Positions 10,001 to 17,784 of a stretch of 64,000 nt of DNA are shown in pieces. Position 1 is the stretch's first letter. Every line of letters begins with the position of its first letter. Location: the NCBI RefSeq assembly GCF_000215105.1, contig NC_015588.1:1240001-1304000 (forward strand). The letters run 5' to 3'. This DNA is from Isoptericola variabilis 225 (lineage in GTDB: Bacteria; Actinomycetota; Actinomycetes; Actinomycetales; Cellulomonadaceae). The notes below the pieces were generated by a model. That model saw only the letters and a program-made list of their open reading frames with translations. It did not search any database and was not told where the DNA came from. Both the position numbers and the translations under genes were made by a program.

Positions 10001-10117
10001 CGTGGGCTCCACCTGCGTCACGAGCCACTCTTCGTCCCGCACGATCACGACCGATCCCGGTGCGGCCGAGAAGGTCGCGGGAGCTGCGTCGGGGGAAGCG
10101 GCGGTCGTTGCCGTCAC
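7067..10117 (-). CDS. SNF2-family helicase/ATPase, DrmD-like
   Basis: First gene of the operon, 1,016 residues. An N-terminal beta-rich stretch (VVIVRDEEWLVTQVEP) precedes a SNF2 core with Walker A (DAVGLGKT, near residue 142), a DESH box (VVIDESHNV, near residue 248) and motif III (ASATPHNG). The C-terminal helicase lobe carries VLHGGLSD, TGDVASEGVNLH and the motif VI arginines in QRNGRIDRYGQ near residue 580. The stretch ELWTRFALPFVRLDS followed by SIDTLKSDKY is typical of the SNF2 helicases annotated as DISARM DrmD. It starts at a GTG with a good ribosome-binding site (GAGGTG, 7-nt spacing) and is translationally coupled to the methyltransferase. The family is known to act as a DNA translocase in anti-phage defence; the specific system is inferred. 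Confidence 0.88.
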   Translation of the reverse strand: MTATTAASPDAAPATFSAAPGSVVIVRDEEWLVTQVEPTTDGHFVHVLGLSELVRDTVATFSTALDTIQVADPTRTKVVADGSPHYRRSRLWLEAMLRKTHVPIAEKSLTVSTQALADPLPYQFAAVRKALDPDNLRPRILLADAVGLGKTLEIGMILSELVRRGRGERILVVTPKHVLEQMQFELWTRFALPFVRLDSTGIQRIRQKLPANRNPFAFFKRVIISIDTLKSDKYVAHLRKHRWDAVVIDESHNVTNSATQNNRLATLLAQKTDALILASATPHNGDPKSFAALIRMLEPSAVKPDGVELDEEQVKRLIIRRHRHSPDVASVVGSDWAERKEPQNRLVKASPIEEEIAQELEDTWLWPTGGRSPYSGKGGATLFPWTLAKAFLSSPAALEESVRKRMRVLDGGASAEDDVEEMMRPTDDADDTSTDGVAEDLAPTGTATASAERAALQRLHDLAKRSLVEPSAKYEALVEHLTTIGVAKGSERRAVVFAERVATLEWLATKLRKDLGLTDQNVVVLHGGLSDVEQQEIVESFKLASSPIRVLVTGDVASEGVNLHSHCHHLVHYDIPWSLIRIEQRNGRIDRYGQRHRPEIVTLLLDPQNTRRFGGDIRVLTKLVEREHHAHKALGDTASLMGQYSVKAEEKAIAEVLREAKSLDDVVADVEDVKADDGPAGLLARLFSTAPTTEPAQAAVEPAETDIEVGAGTGVYDDDLAFLKDALDEALANPGAPPPNGVAWTHHARQGLVTMDLSGRRTADLRQRFEVLPQSYLQSRRVTEKLTLATTVDRGRLELEQAKNSQLEDSTTWPAGHYLAPLHPILDWACDRALAAEGMSRDSVFAVRGGVEHLTVLIQATLTNTRGQVVATSYLTVTFPTGTPSLPLSQAHESAPAAIASLALSTTNTGALDGVENLQPFVAAAVRSAEVQVDDQIAAIKSETAERVQGWLQRTQRWRMQASALMSREVAAGRARITERQSGVDEETALARQMEPSRTLLRPLLVVVPQDFEGEN

Positions 10118-10143
10118 GTAGGTTCACCTCGAAAAGTCCTAGC

Positions 10144-10168
10144 CGAAGGGTGACTCAGTCACCCTTCG
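10144..10168. promoter_or_regulatory. 25-nt perfect palindrome upstream of the defence-like operon
   Basis: Two 12-nt arms, cgaagggtgact and agtcacccttcg, flank a single central base. The element lies 26 nt upstream of the GTG of the SNF2 helicase, over the expected core promoter; a weak -10-like TAGGAC lies just downstream on the minus strand. It also follows the stop of the EVE-like gene by about 105 nt, so it could be an operator or a terminator. There is no T-run, which favours an operator slightly. Confidence 0.55.
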
Positions 10169-10274
10169 CGGATCGTACCTACTGGACGAAGCGGTCTGTG
10201 GCCGGCTGTCGCGATACCGCGTCATTGCGAGCTCAGGACGCGGAATTTCACCCGATCGTGCGCGGTGCGGCGCA

Positions 10275-10778
10275 TCACCGGGTCGAGCTCGCTGCGTACC
10301 ACCGGGTGTACTCGCCGAGGTTGCCCGGCCCCGTGACATCGTCGAGTCTGGCGCGGATCCGGTCCGCGTCCGCATCGGGAAGGTGCACCAACGGTCGGCG
10401 AAGGCGGATCGACCAGGCGTCGCCCGCGCCGTCGAACGCAGACAGCCGCGGGACGAGCGGAGCAAGCTCGAGGCCCCGCCCGAAGGGTGCGACGTCGCCG
10501 AGGTCGAGTCGGCAGCCGACGGGAAAGGTGCGGTCGCCGAAACGAGCAGGTTCGTCCAACGGAGTCACCGGGCCTGCGGCCGTAGCGATGCCGATGATCC
10601 GGCCACGGTCACGGGTCGGGTTCTTGAAGCAGCCGCGGGTCGTGTAGAGGAACAGCTCGTCGCCTGGCCGCAACGCAGCCACCTCCGACCGCCCGGCGCT
10701 CGGGAACGCGGTGCGGCGTTCGGTCAGGATCCAGCCCAGCGCCTCGCGATCGCCGACGACCAGCAGGTACGACTCCAC
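10275..10778 (-). CDS. EVE/PUA-like domain protein
   Basis: About 167 residues from a GTG at 10778 giving (M)ESYLLVVGDREALGW. The frame is open further upstream, but the typical start of this family is the ESYLLVVGD strand, so the 241-codon version is rejected. The core AALRPGDELFLYTTRG, followed by FKNPTRDRGRIIGIA, resembles the PUA-like EVE fold, which in characterised relatives binds modified bases in DNA or RNA. No strong ribosome-binding site precedes the chosen start. The gene lies on the same strand directly upstream of the helicase-methyltransferase operon, which suggests but does not prove a role in reading base modification there. Confidence 0.65.
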   Translation of the reverse strand: MESYLLVVGDREALGWILTERRTAFPSAGRSEVAALRPGDELFLYTTRGCFKNPTRDRGRIIGIATAAGPVTPLDEPARFGDRTFPVGCRLDLGDVAPFGRGLELAPLVPRLSAFDGAGDAWSIRLRRPLVHLPDADADRIRARLDDVTGPGNLGEYTRWYAASSTR

Positions 10779-11014
10779 CGCTCTAGCGTGCCAGTCGTCT
10801 GGCGCTCCTTGCGCATGGAGACCTGGACCGACCTGCGCGCGAACAGCACGGCCGGCACCTCTCGCGGAGGGGGTGAGCACGCCCGACGGGCAGACTCTTG
10901 GCCAGACTCCGCCTCGCACCATTCTCATCCGGGCGAGCGAGCCGGACTGGCCTGAGCGCGAGACACGTGTCAGGCGCGTGACGGGGCTCTTGTCTTTCAT
11001 CGCGACAGTTACGG

Positions 11015-11420
11015 TTACGGCCTGACGACGGACGCTGCCAGGCGCGCGGGCGCCTGGACGCAGTAGGAGTCCGTGAGCAGCTCGGCGAGCTCCGACCAGT
11101 CGGTGCGCTCGTCGAGCAGCATGCCGACGACGTCGCTGCCCCAGCCGGCCCTGAAGTACGGCTCACCGAGATGCTCGAACGCCGCGACCTCCTCCGGCTC
11201 CGCACGGAAGACGATGCGGAAGCGCTGGTCCTCGCCGCCGAACACATGCGCCACGGTGTTTCCGCGCACGCGCCAGCGCACCCCGGTCCAGGCGTCCTCC
11301 TCGACGCACTCGGGAAAGTGGAGCAGGGCGCTCAGCCGCTAGACGACGTCGAGCGGGACATCAGGTCGATCGGGCACGTCGCCAACCTGCCACTGCCCTC
11401 CGACATCGCCGGTCAGGCGG
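11015..11420 (-). pseudogene. MmcQ/YjbR-family gene, inactivated copy A
   Basis: This is the direct-repeat partner of the intact gene at 16993-17388, about 94% identical by eye. Relative to that copy the reading frame has a nonsense codon (GAG to TAG) at about 11339-11341, just after PDVPLDVV, and the position of the intact copy's GTG start reads GGC. The 88-codon downstream part (MRWRVRGNTVAHVFGG onward) remains open and could in principle be made from an internal ATG at 11281, but without the N-terminal third. The family has a small MmcQ/YjbR fold proposed to bind DNA; its function is unknown. Confidence 0.8.
11018..11406. repeat. Direct repeat, left copy (MmcQ region)
   Basis: About 385 nt that match 16996-17386 in the same orientation, with roughly 25 mismatches counted by eye, most of them towards the right end. 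The pair brackets the secreted modular enzyme at 11932-16932 and a histidine-phosphatase remnant. Recombination between the copies would delete about 6 kb. Confidence 0.85.
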
Positions 11421-11740
11421 TGGCAGCGACTGCCGGCACCAGCGCCGGACGCGCCGCGACCGACCCGTGCCCTGCGACGTCGACACCTGCGGCCACGACG
11501 CGAGCCACGCCGTCGGACACCTCGACCGTGGACACGGACGCGTTCGGCAGCGGGAGAGCCCGCTCGGGTCCACGGTCCACAGGTACGCACCGAGCGCGAG
11601 CCCGTGCCCGACGACGAGCACGTGCGCATCGTCGTCCGTGTCGCCGTGCGCGGTGGTGATGCGGGTGAACGCGTCCCGCACGCGGCCCATGAACTCCGCG
11701 CCGGACTCGCCGCCGCACTGCCTGCGGTCCGTCAGTCTGT
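11413..11740 (-). pseudogene. Histidine phosphatase (phosphoglycerate-mutase-like) remnant
   Basis: Two overlapping minus-strand frames together spell the C-terminal half of a histidine phosphatase. The first reads SGAEFMGRVRDAF, then HVLVVGHGLALGAYL (the second catalytic histidine), then TVDPSGLS. A one-base loss near 11555 shifts the frame, after which the second frame continues PLPNASVSTVEV and ARVVAAGVDVAGHGS. The N-terminal RHG catalytic motif is absent, so the gene is both truncated and frameshifted. It abuts the dead MmcQ copy on the same strand. Confidence 0.7.
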
Positions 11741-11839
11741 CGCCCTGCCCCGCGCCCGCCACGATCCGTCTGCGGCTCAGCCGTGGCCGCGCGCGTCTGT
11801 CGTCACTCGGCGAGGTGGCGGGCAAGTGGCGGCAACTCG

Positions 11840-11869
11840 TTGACCCGTTTCACGCCGCAAACCTACTTT
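11840..11869 (+). promoter_or_regulatory. Promoter for the secreted ThuA/dehydrogenase protein
   Basis: A -35 box TTGACC (11840-11845) is separated by 18 nt from a -10 box TACTTT (11864-11869), about 60 nt upstream of the ATG at 11932. A strong Shine-Dalgarno AAGGAGG (11921-11927) follows. This is the clearest sigma-70-type promoter in the left half of the window. Confidence 0.6.
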
Positions 11870-11931
11870 CGTCGGGCAATGCCCCTTCCATGGAACCGCA
11901 ACGAGGCGGACCACACTTTTAAGGAGGCGTG

Positions 11932-14900
11932 ATGCACCGGCGCATTCTCGTCGCATCCCTGACAGCAGCGGCGCTCGTGGGATCGACGGTCCCAGGTGCC
12001 GCGTACGACCTACAAGGCCAAGCCCCGATCGCGGGGGAGGTCGCGACGGAGGCGGACGAGGAATCACGCTTCCGGGCACTCGTCTTCTCCAAGGTGACGA
12101 ACTTCCACCACGAGTCGATCCCGGCGGGTGAGGCGCTGATCGAGAGCCTCGGCGCGGAGCACGACTTCGACGTCGTGATCGACGACGACGCCTCGATGTT
12201 CACCGACGCGGACCTGGCCACGTTCGACGTCGTCATCTTCAACAACACGAACTCGACCCCGGAGTCCGGGGACTTGCTCGACGCCGAGCAGCGCGCGGCG
12301 TTCCAGCGCTACATCCAGGGCGGCGGCGGGTTCGCGGGCATCCATGCGGCGACCGCCAGCGAGCGCGACTGGGAGTGGTACGAGGGGCTGGTCGGCGCGA
12401 TCTTCTCCCACCACCCCGACTTCAGCGAGACGGGTGGCACGTACCCCGGCCGGATCAAGGTCCTCGACCAGGTCCATCCGTCGACGCGTGACCTGCCGCA
12501 GCTCTGGGAGCGCTCGGAGGAGTGGTACAACTTCGGGACCAACCCGACCGGCGACGTGCACGTCCTGGCACAGATCAAGCTGCGGGACGGGATCCCCGGC
12601 ATGGAGATGGGTGTGGACCACCCGTACTCGTGGTGCCAGGTCTACGACGGCGGCCGGTCGTGGTACACCGCGGGCGGCCACGACCCGTCGTCGTTCCAGG
12701 AGCCCGAGTTCGTCTCGCACCTGCTCGGCGGCATCGAGTGGGCCGCCGGCGTCGAACCCGGCGACTGCGGCGCGACCGTGGACGCGAGCTTCGCGCGCAC
12801 CCTCCTGACCGACGACCTCGCCGACCCGTTCGAGCTCGACGTCATGCCCGACGGGCGGGTCGTCTACATCCAGCGCACCGGCCAGTTCAAGATGATCGAC
12901 CAGGAGACGCTCGAGGTCACGACGATCGGCGACCTCGAGCTCGGGCTGAGCACGGCACGGCACTCCGACGGTCTCACCGGCTTCGCGCTCCACCCGAACT
13001 TCGCCGACAACGGCTGGCTGTACGCGGCGTACTCCGATCCCGACGTCGCACGGGTCAACGTGTCGCGGTTCACCTTCGACTTCGACACGTCCGTGCTCGA
13101 CATGGAGTCGGAGAAGCGGATGCTCGAGTTCCCGACGTGGCGCGACGTGGGCCTGGCGAACGTCCACATGGGCGGCTCGCTCCAGTTCGGCCCTGACGGC
13201 AACCTGTACATCGCCCAGGGCGACAACACCGACTTCTCGCAGTCCGACAACTACGCGCCGATCGACGAGCGTCCGGGCCGGGCACCGTACGACGCGCAGG
13301 CGACGTCGGCGAACACCAACGACCTGCGCGGCAAGGTGCTGCGGATCACCCCGACCGACGACGGTGGCTACGAGATCCCGGAGGGGAACCTGTTCCCGCC
13401 GGAGACGTCGGACCCCGAGCTGACCCGGCCGGAGATCTACGCGATGGGGCTGCGCAACCCGTTCCGCATCTCGGTCGACCCGATCAGCGGAGCCCTGCTC
13501 GTCGGGGACTACGCGCCGGACGCGCGGCAGCCGAACCCCGAGCGCGGACCTGAAGGTCTGGTCGAGTGGAACGTCATCGACGAGCCGGGCAACTACGGCT
13601 GGCCGCACTGCGCCGGCGACAACAAGCCGTACATCGACTACGACTTCGCCACGGGGGAGTCCGGGGAGCCGTTCGACTGCGAGGGCGGGCCGGTCAACGA
13701 CTCGCCGCACAACACCGGCCTGCAGCAGCTGCCGCCCGCGCAGGAGGCGCACATCTGGTACGGCTACGCGCTGTCGGAGGAGTTCCCCGAGCTCGGCACC
13801 GGCGGCGCCGGGCCGATGAGCGGGCCGGTCTACGAGTACGACCCGGAGCTCGACTCCGACACGAAGTTTCCCGAGTACTACCACGGCAAGTGGACCGTCT
13901 TCGAGTACACCCGGAACTTCTACAAGACGGTGACGCTGGTCGAGGAGGACCTGCAGTTCGCCGACGAGCGGTTCGCCCCGGCATCCGCGGGCGACCTGCT
14001 GTCGATCAACCCGTTCCTCGACTCGTGGGACTTCCGGGGGCCGTTCGAGGCCGAGTTCGGCCCGGACGGGTCGCTGTACGTCATCGACTTCGGGGCAGGC
14101 TCCGGAGCGGGGCGTGGTGACCGCAACGAGGGTGCCGGCATCTACCGGATCGACTACGTCGGCGGTGACCGCCCGCCGAGCGTCCAGGCGAGCGGTACGC
14201 CGTCGTCGGGCCAGCTGCCGCTCGAGGTGGCGTTCTCCAGCGAGGGCACCGTCCACCCGTCGGGGCTCGAGATGACCTACCACTGGGACTTCGGCGACGG
14301 CGCTACGTCGACCGAGGCGAACCCGACCCACACGTACGTGGACGCGGGCAACCACACGGCACTCCTGACCGTGACCGACTCGATGGGCCGCAGCTCGGTC
14401 GCCGCGGTGCGGATCGCGGCCGGGAACACCGCACCCGAGGTCGCGTTCCAGTGGCCACCCCACGGCGGGTTCTACGACTGGGGCGACACGTTCGACTACG
14501 AGGTGGTCGTGGACGACGCCGAGGACGGCTCGACGGCGGACGGCACCATCGCGTGCGAGGAGGTGGACACGAGCACCTTCCTCGGCCACGACACGCACGC
14601 GCACCCGGTGGACAACTACACGGGCTGCGAGGGCTCGGTGACCATCCTCCCGGACGCCGGCCACGACGTGGAGACCGACCTCTACTTCGTGCTCGAGAGC
14701 TCGTACACCGACAAGGGGGCACCCGGCGTGACGCCCCTGACGGGCAGCGACGGTCTGCGCCTGAACCCCAAGCGGACGGAGGCCGAGCACTTCAGCGACG
14801 CGAGCGGCGTCGGCGTCTACGACCGCGACCAGGCGAGCGGCGGCGCACGCATCGGAGACATCACCGACGGCGACTGGGTCCGCTACGAGCCGGTCAACCT

Positions 14901-16932
14901 GGCGAACATCGACGCCGTCACGCTCGGCGTCTCGTCGGGCGGTCTCGGTGGCACCGTCGAGTTCCGGCGGGACGCCCCGGACGGCGACCTGCTCGGCACC
15001 GCGACCGTCCCGGTCACCGGCGACTACAACACCGTCGTCGAGGTCACGGCCGAGCTGGAGGATCCCGGCGAGACCTTCACGCTCTACGCGGTGTTCCGCA
15101 ACCCTGCCTGGACCGAGGGCGGGCCCGACCTGCTCGCCTTCGACTGGATGGAGTTCCAAGGCGCGGGCGTCGCCGACCAGAGCGCCCCGCGGGTGACCGT
15201 GGACGCGTCCGTGACCGAGGGTCGCGCACCGCTCGCGGTGGAGCTCACCGGCACGGCCACGAGCCCCGTCGGTCAGGAGATCGTCTCGTACGAGTGGGAC
15301 TTCGGGGACGGCGCCTCGGCTACCGGTGCCGACGCCGAGCACGTGTACACGACCGCCGGCGAGTACCTGGCCGTGCTGACCGTCACCGACGCCGAGGGGC
15401 GGAAGGGTTCGGCCGGCGTCCGGATCACCGTCGGGGAGCCGCTCCCGGTCTGCGAACGGGCGGGATCCGACGAGTTCGACGGCGACAGCCTGGACCTCGG
15501 CCGGTGGTGCACGACCCTCCATCATGATCCGGACGGGTACCAGGTCACGGGCGGCCGGCTGGTCCTGCCGACCGCGCACGGCGAGCTGAACGGAAGCCAG
15601 TTCGACGCGCCCAACCTCGTTCTGCAGCCCGCGCCGAGCGATCCGTGGCAGGTGACGACGCAGGTGACGCTGGAGCCCACCACGGGCTACCAGCAGGCCG
15701 GCCTGCTGCTCATGGCAGACAGCGACCACTTCGCCAAGGCCGTGATGATGGGTCGGCCCGACGGCACCCGCCGGATGTCGTTCTTCACCGTCGCGGGTGG
15801 TCAGGAACGCAACCAGGCGGCGGACTTCGTGGCCCTCCCGGCCGACTTCCCGTCGACGTTCCAGCTGCGGCTGAGCAGCGACGGGGCGGTCGTCACGGCC
15901 GAGTACTCGGCCGACGGCGAGCAGTGGTCGCCGCTGGGCCGCTCGTACGGCGTCGGCAGCAGCGACCTGTGGCACGTCGGGGTGGCGGCGCTCTCCGGAG
16001 GTGGTGGCGACTCGACCATCCCCGTCGTCGACGCGGCCTTCGACTGGTTCCGCATGACGACCGAGGAGCCGCAGCAGTGCCAGGCTCCGGCACCGCCCGA
16101 GGGGTTCACCGCCCTGTGGGACGGCCAGACGCTCGACGGCTGGCAGATGGTCGGCGGCGGGTCGTTCGCGGTGACCGGGGACTGCACCCTGATGAGCCAG
16201 GGCGGCGGCGGGATGCTGTGGTACACGCCCGAGGCGTTCGGCGACTTCCACCTCTCGCTCGAGTACCGGATGAACAACGCCAGCGACAACTCCGGCGTCT
16301 TCATGCGGTTCCCGGCCCCGTGGGACTGGGAGGGCGCTTGGAGCTCCCGGCCCGACGACAGCGTGCGCGGGTACGAGGCGCAGATCGAGGACAACGCCGG
16401 CGGAGGCGATCCCCAGAAGACCGGCTCGATCTACAACTTCGCGTCGATCAACCAGGTCCTCGCCAAGCCGATCGGGGAGTGGAACACCTACGAGATCCGG
16501 GCCGTCGGGCAGACGTACGAGGTGACGCTCAACGGCGAGGTGGTCAACACCTACACCGGTGACGGCAGCCGTGCGCTCGAGGGGCACATCGGCCTGCAGG
16601 CCCACCACAACGGCTCCGACGTCGAGTTCCGCAACATCTGGATCTCGACGGGTGAGGACGTCGAGCCCGAGCCCTCGTTCGAGGGGGTGCGGGAGCTTCT
16701 GGTCGGCCTCGTCGAGACCGGTGCCGTGAGCCCCCAGGGCGAGACCGTGCTGACGAGGACGCTCGACCAGGCCGAGAGCCGGTGCACCGCCGGTCAGGTC
16801 GACGCCGCCGTCAGGCTCCTCGAGGCGTTCGCGACCCAGGCCGCCAACCCGCGGCTGGTGCCCGACGCCGCCGCTCAGGACGAGCTCGTCGGTGCTGCCG
16901 ATGGTCTGAGGGGGTGGCTGGCGGACCAGTAG
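11932..16932 (+). CDS. Secreted multidomain ThuA / PQQ-type sugar dehydrogenase / DUF1080 protein
   Basis: A 1,666-residue exported protein. ATG 11932 is preferred over the overlapping GTG 11929 because it leaves 4 nt after AAGGAGG. A signal peptide (about 1-25, ending VPGAA) is followed by a ThuA-like domain (46-272), a glucose/sorbosone-dehydrogenase beta-propeller (287-743), a PKD domain (753-833, YHWDFGDG), an Ig-like linker, a CBM6-like domain (948-1076, TEAEHF), a second PKD (1085-1169), a DUF1349 concanavalin-like domain (1176-1376), a DUF1080/3-keto-disaccharide hydrolase domain (1389-1573) and a helical C-terminal module (1580-1666). ThuA, this dehydrogenase family and DUF1080 are all linked to 3-keto-sugar chemistry, so I infer extracellular oxidation and cleavage of a glycoside. 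There is no sortase signal or C-terminal membrane anchor. The gene stands alone between direct repeats. Confidence 0.9.
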   Translation: MHRRILVASLTAAALVGSTVPGAAYDLQGQAPIAGEVATEADEESRFRALVFSKVTNFHHESIPAGEALIESLGAEHDFDVVIDDDASMFTDADLATFDVVIFNNTNSTPESGDLLDAEQRAAFQRYIQGGGGFAGIHAATASERDWEWYEGLVGAIFSHHPDFSETGGTYPGRIKVLDQVHPSTRDLPQLWERSEEWYNFGTNPTGDVHVLAQIKLRDGIPGMEMGVDHPYSWCQVYDGGRSWYTAGGHDPSSFQEPEFVSHLLGGIEWAAGVEPGDCGATVDASFARTLLTDDLADPFELDVMPDGRVVYIQRTGQFKMIDQETLEVTTIGDLELGLSTARHSDGLTGFALHPNFADNGWLYAAYSDPDVARVNVSRFTFDFDTSVLDMESEKRMLEFPTWRDVGLANVHMGGSLQFGPDGNLYIAQGDNTDFSQSDNYAPIDERPGRAPYDAQATSANTNDLRGKVLRITPTDDGGYEIPEGNLFPPETSDPELTRPEIYAMGLRNPFRISVDPISGALLVGDYAPDARQPNPERGPEGLVEWNVIDEPGNYGWPHCAGDNKPYIDYDFATGESGEPFDCEGGPVNDSPHNTGLQQLPPAQEAHIWYGYALSEEFPELGTGGAGPMSGPVYEYDPELDSDTKFPEYYHGKWTVFEYTRNFYKTVTLVEEDLQFADERFAPASAGDLLSINPFLDSWDFRGPFEAEFGPDGSLYVIDFGAGSGAGRGDRNEGAGIYRIDYVGGDRPPSVQASGTPSSGQLPLEVAFSSEGTVHPSGLEMTYHWDFGDGATSTEANPTHTYVDAGNHTALLTVTDSMGRSSVAAVRIAAGNTAPEVAFQWPPHGGFYDWGDTFDYEVVVDDAEDGSTADGTIACEEVDTSTFLGHDTHAHPVDNYTGCEGSVTILPDAGHDVETDLYFVLESSYTDKGAPGVTPLTGSDGLRLNPKRTEAEHFSDASGVGVYDRDQASGGARIGDITDGDWVRYEPVNLANIDAVTLGVSSGGLGGTVEFRRDAPDGDLLGTATVPVTGDYNTVVEVTAELEDPGETFTLYAVFRNPAWTEGGPDLLAFDWMEFQGAGVADQSAPRVTVDASVTEGRAPLAVELTGTATSPVGQEIVSYEWDFGDGASATGADAEHVYTTAGEYLAVLTVTDAEGRKGSAGVRITVGEPLPVCERAGSDEFDGDSLDLGRWCTTLHHDPDGYQVTGGRLVLPTAHGELNGSQFDAPNLVLQPAPSDPWQVTTQVTLEPTTGYQQAGLLLMADSDHFAKAVMMGRPDGTRRMSFFTVAGGQERNQAADFVALPADFPSTFQLRLSSDGAVVTAEYSADGEQWSPLGRSYGVGSSDLWHVGVAALSGGGGDSTIPVVDAAFDWFRMTTEEPQQCQAPAPPEGFTALWDGQTLDGWQMVGGGSFAVTGDCTLMSQGGGGMLWYTPEAFGDFHLSLEYRMNNASDNSGVFMRFPAPWDWEGAWSSRPDDSVRGYEAQIEDNAGGGDPQKTGSIYNFASINQVLAKPIGEWNTYEIRAVGQTYEVTLNGEVVNTYTGDGSRALEGHIGLQAHHNGSDVEFRNIWISTGEDVEPEPSFEGVRELLVGLVETGAVSPQGETVLTRTLDQAESRCTAGQVDAAVRLLEAFATQAANPRLVPDAAAQDELVGAADGLRGWLADQ

Positions 16933-16948
16933 GCCGCACGCCCCGACG

Positions 16949-16984
16949 AACCCGCCCGTGGTGGACGCCCACCACGGGCGGGTT
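16949..16984. terminator. Bidirectional hairpin between convergent genes
   Basis: A perfect 16-bp stem (16949-16964 with 16969-16984) and a 4-nt loop sit between the stop of the secreted protein and the 3' end of the minus-strand MmcQ gene. No U-tract follows, as is common in high-GC actinobacteria. Confidence 0.75.
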
Positions 16985-16992
16985 CCGTCTGC

Positions 16993-17388
16993 TCACGGCC
17001 GGACGACGGACGCGGCCAGGCGCGCGGGCGCCTGGACGCAGTAGGAGTCCGTGAGCAGCTCGGCGAGCTCCGACCAGTCGGTGCGGTCGTCAAGCAGCAT
17101 GCCGACGACGTCGCTGCCCCAGCCGGCCCTGAAGTACGGCTCACCGAGATGCTCGAACGCCGCGACCTCCTCCGGCTCCGCACGGAAGACGATGCGGAAG
17201 CGCTGGTCCTCGCCGCCGAACACGTGCGCCACCGTGTTCCCGCGCACGCGCCAGCGCACGCCGGTCCAGGCGTCCTCCTCGATGCACTCGGGGAAGTCGA
17301 GCAGGACACTCAGCCGCTCGACGACATCGAGCGGGACATCAGGTCGATGGGGCACGCCCCGAATCTGCCACGTGCCGCTGACATCCAC
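16993..17388 (-). CDS. MmcQ/YjbR-family protein, intact copy B
   Basis: 131 residues from a GTG at 17388. The chain carries WRVRGNTVAHVFGG, then FRIVFRAEPEE, and ends with DWSELAELLTDSY and QAPARLAASV, matching the MmcQ/YjbR alpha-beta fold (a predicted DNA-binding family of unknown role). It is the intact counterpart of the inactivated copy at 11015-11420. The ribosome-binding site is weak. Downstream it meets the terminator hairpin; upstream lies the HepT gene on the same strand, so it may be the last gene of that transcript. Confidence 0.75.
   Translation of the reverse strand: MDVSGTWQIRGVPHRPDVPLDVVERLSVLLDFPECIEEDAWTGVRWRVRGNTVAHVFGGEDQRFRIVFRAEPEEVAAFEHLGEPYFRAGWGSDVVGMLLDDRTDWSELAELLTDSYCVQAPARLAASVVRP
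16996..17386. repeat. Direct repeat, right copy (MmcQ region)
   Basis: Matches 11018-11406 in the same orientation. Similarity fades just upstream of the gene start (17388) and just after its stop codon, so the duplicated unit is essentially one gene. The two copies differ by about 25 substitutions by eye, including the nonsense change in the left copy. Confidence 0.85.
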
Positions 17389-17424
17389 CGCGAGGTGCGG
17401 GGCATGGTTCGGGCGGGTCTTGGG

Positions 17425-17784
17425 CTACTCGTGGGACCCCAGCATGTCCAGCAGGCGCCGGGCGTGCTCCTCGAGGGAGTCGAGCTCCGTCGTCGCGGCG
17501 CTGTGCAGGAGATCGACGTCGACGATGACGTACTCGTGGACGAAGATGTTGCGCATCCCGACCATGCGCCGCCATGCGTCACCGAACGCTGCCGCCACAA
17601 CTCCGTCTTCCACCGAGTTCGCGGCGATCAGTGCGTCTATCGCGGCGATGAGCTGCATCGAGACGGCGTCATGGAGCAGCGGGTCGTCAAGGTCGAGGCC
17701 TCGGTCAAGGTGTGCGCGGAGTCGGGCGACGTGATCGAGGGAGCGCTGGACGTGCCAGCGGGGACTGCGCTGCGCTGGACTCAC
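17425..17784 (-). CDS. hepT: HepT-like HEPN RNase toxin (DUF86)
   Basis: 119 residues from a GTG at 17784 that overlaps the stop of mntA by 4 nt (GTGA). The HEPN ribonuclease motif R-X4-H-X-Y is present as RNIFVHEY. The rest of the chain is helical (HVARLRAHLDRGLDLDDP, LIAAIDALIAANS). In characterised type VII toxin-antitoxin systems HepT is an RNase neutralised by AMPylation of a tyrosine near this motif by MntA; the tyrosine of HEY is conserved here. The coupling to the nucleotidyltransferase gene makes the pairing firm. Such pairs also act in phage defence, in keeping with the helicase operon nearby. Confidence 0.85.
   Translation of the reverse strand: MSPAQRSPRWHVQRSLDHVARLRAHLDRGLDLDDPLLHDAVSMQLIAAIDALIAANSVEDGVVAAAFGDAWRRMVGMRNIFVHEYVIVDVDLLHSAATTELDSLEEHARRLLDMLGSHE

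Noticed and set aside
10779..11014. Possible gene in the gap between the EVE-like gene and the dead MmcQ copy
   Set aside because: Open frames exist but show no family pattern, start signal or sensible composition. A short palindrome gacacgtgtc near 10965 is the only feature.
12064..16608. 1,514-codon minus-strand frame opposite the secreted enzyme
   Set aside because: Low-complexity R/V/D/G-rich translation without domains, produced by high-GC codon bias in the opposite frame.
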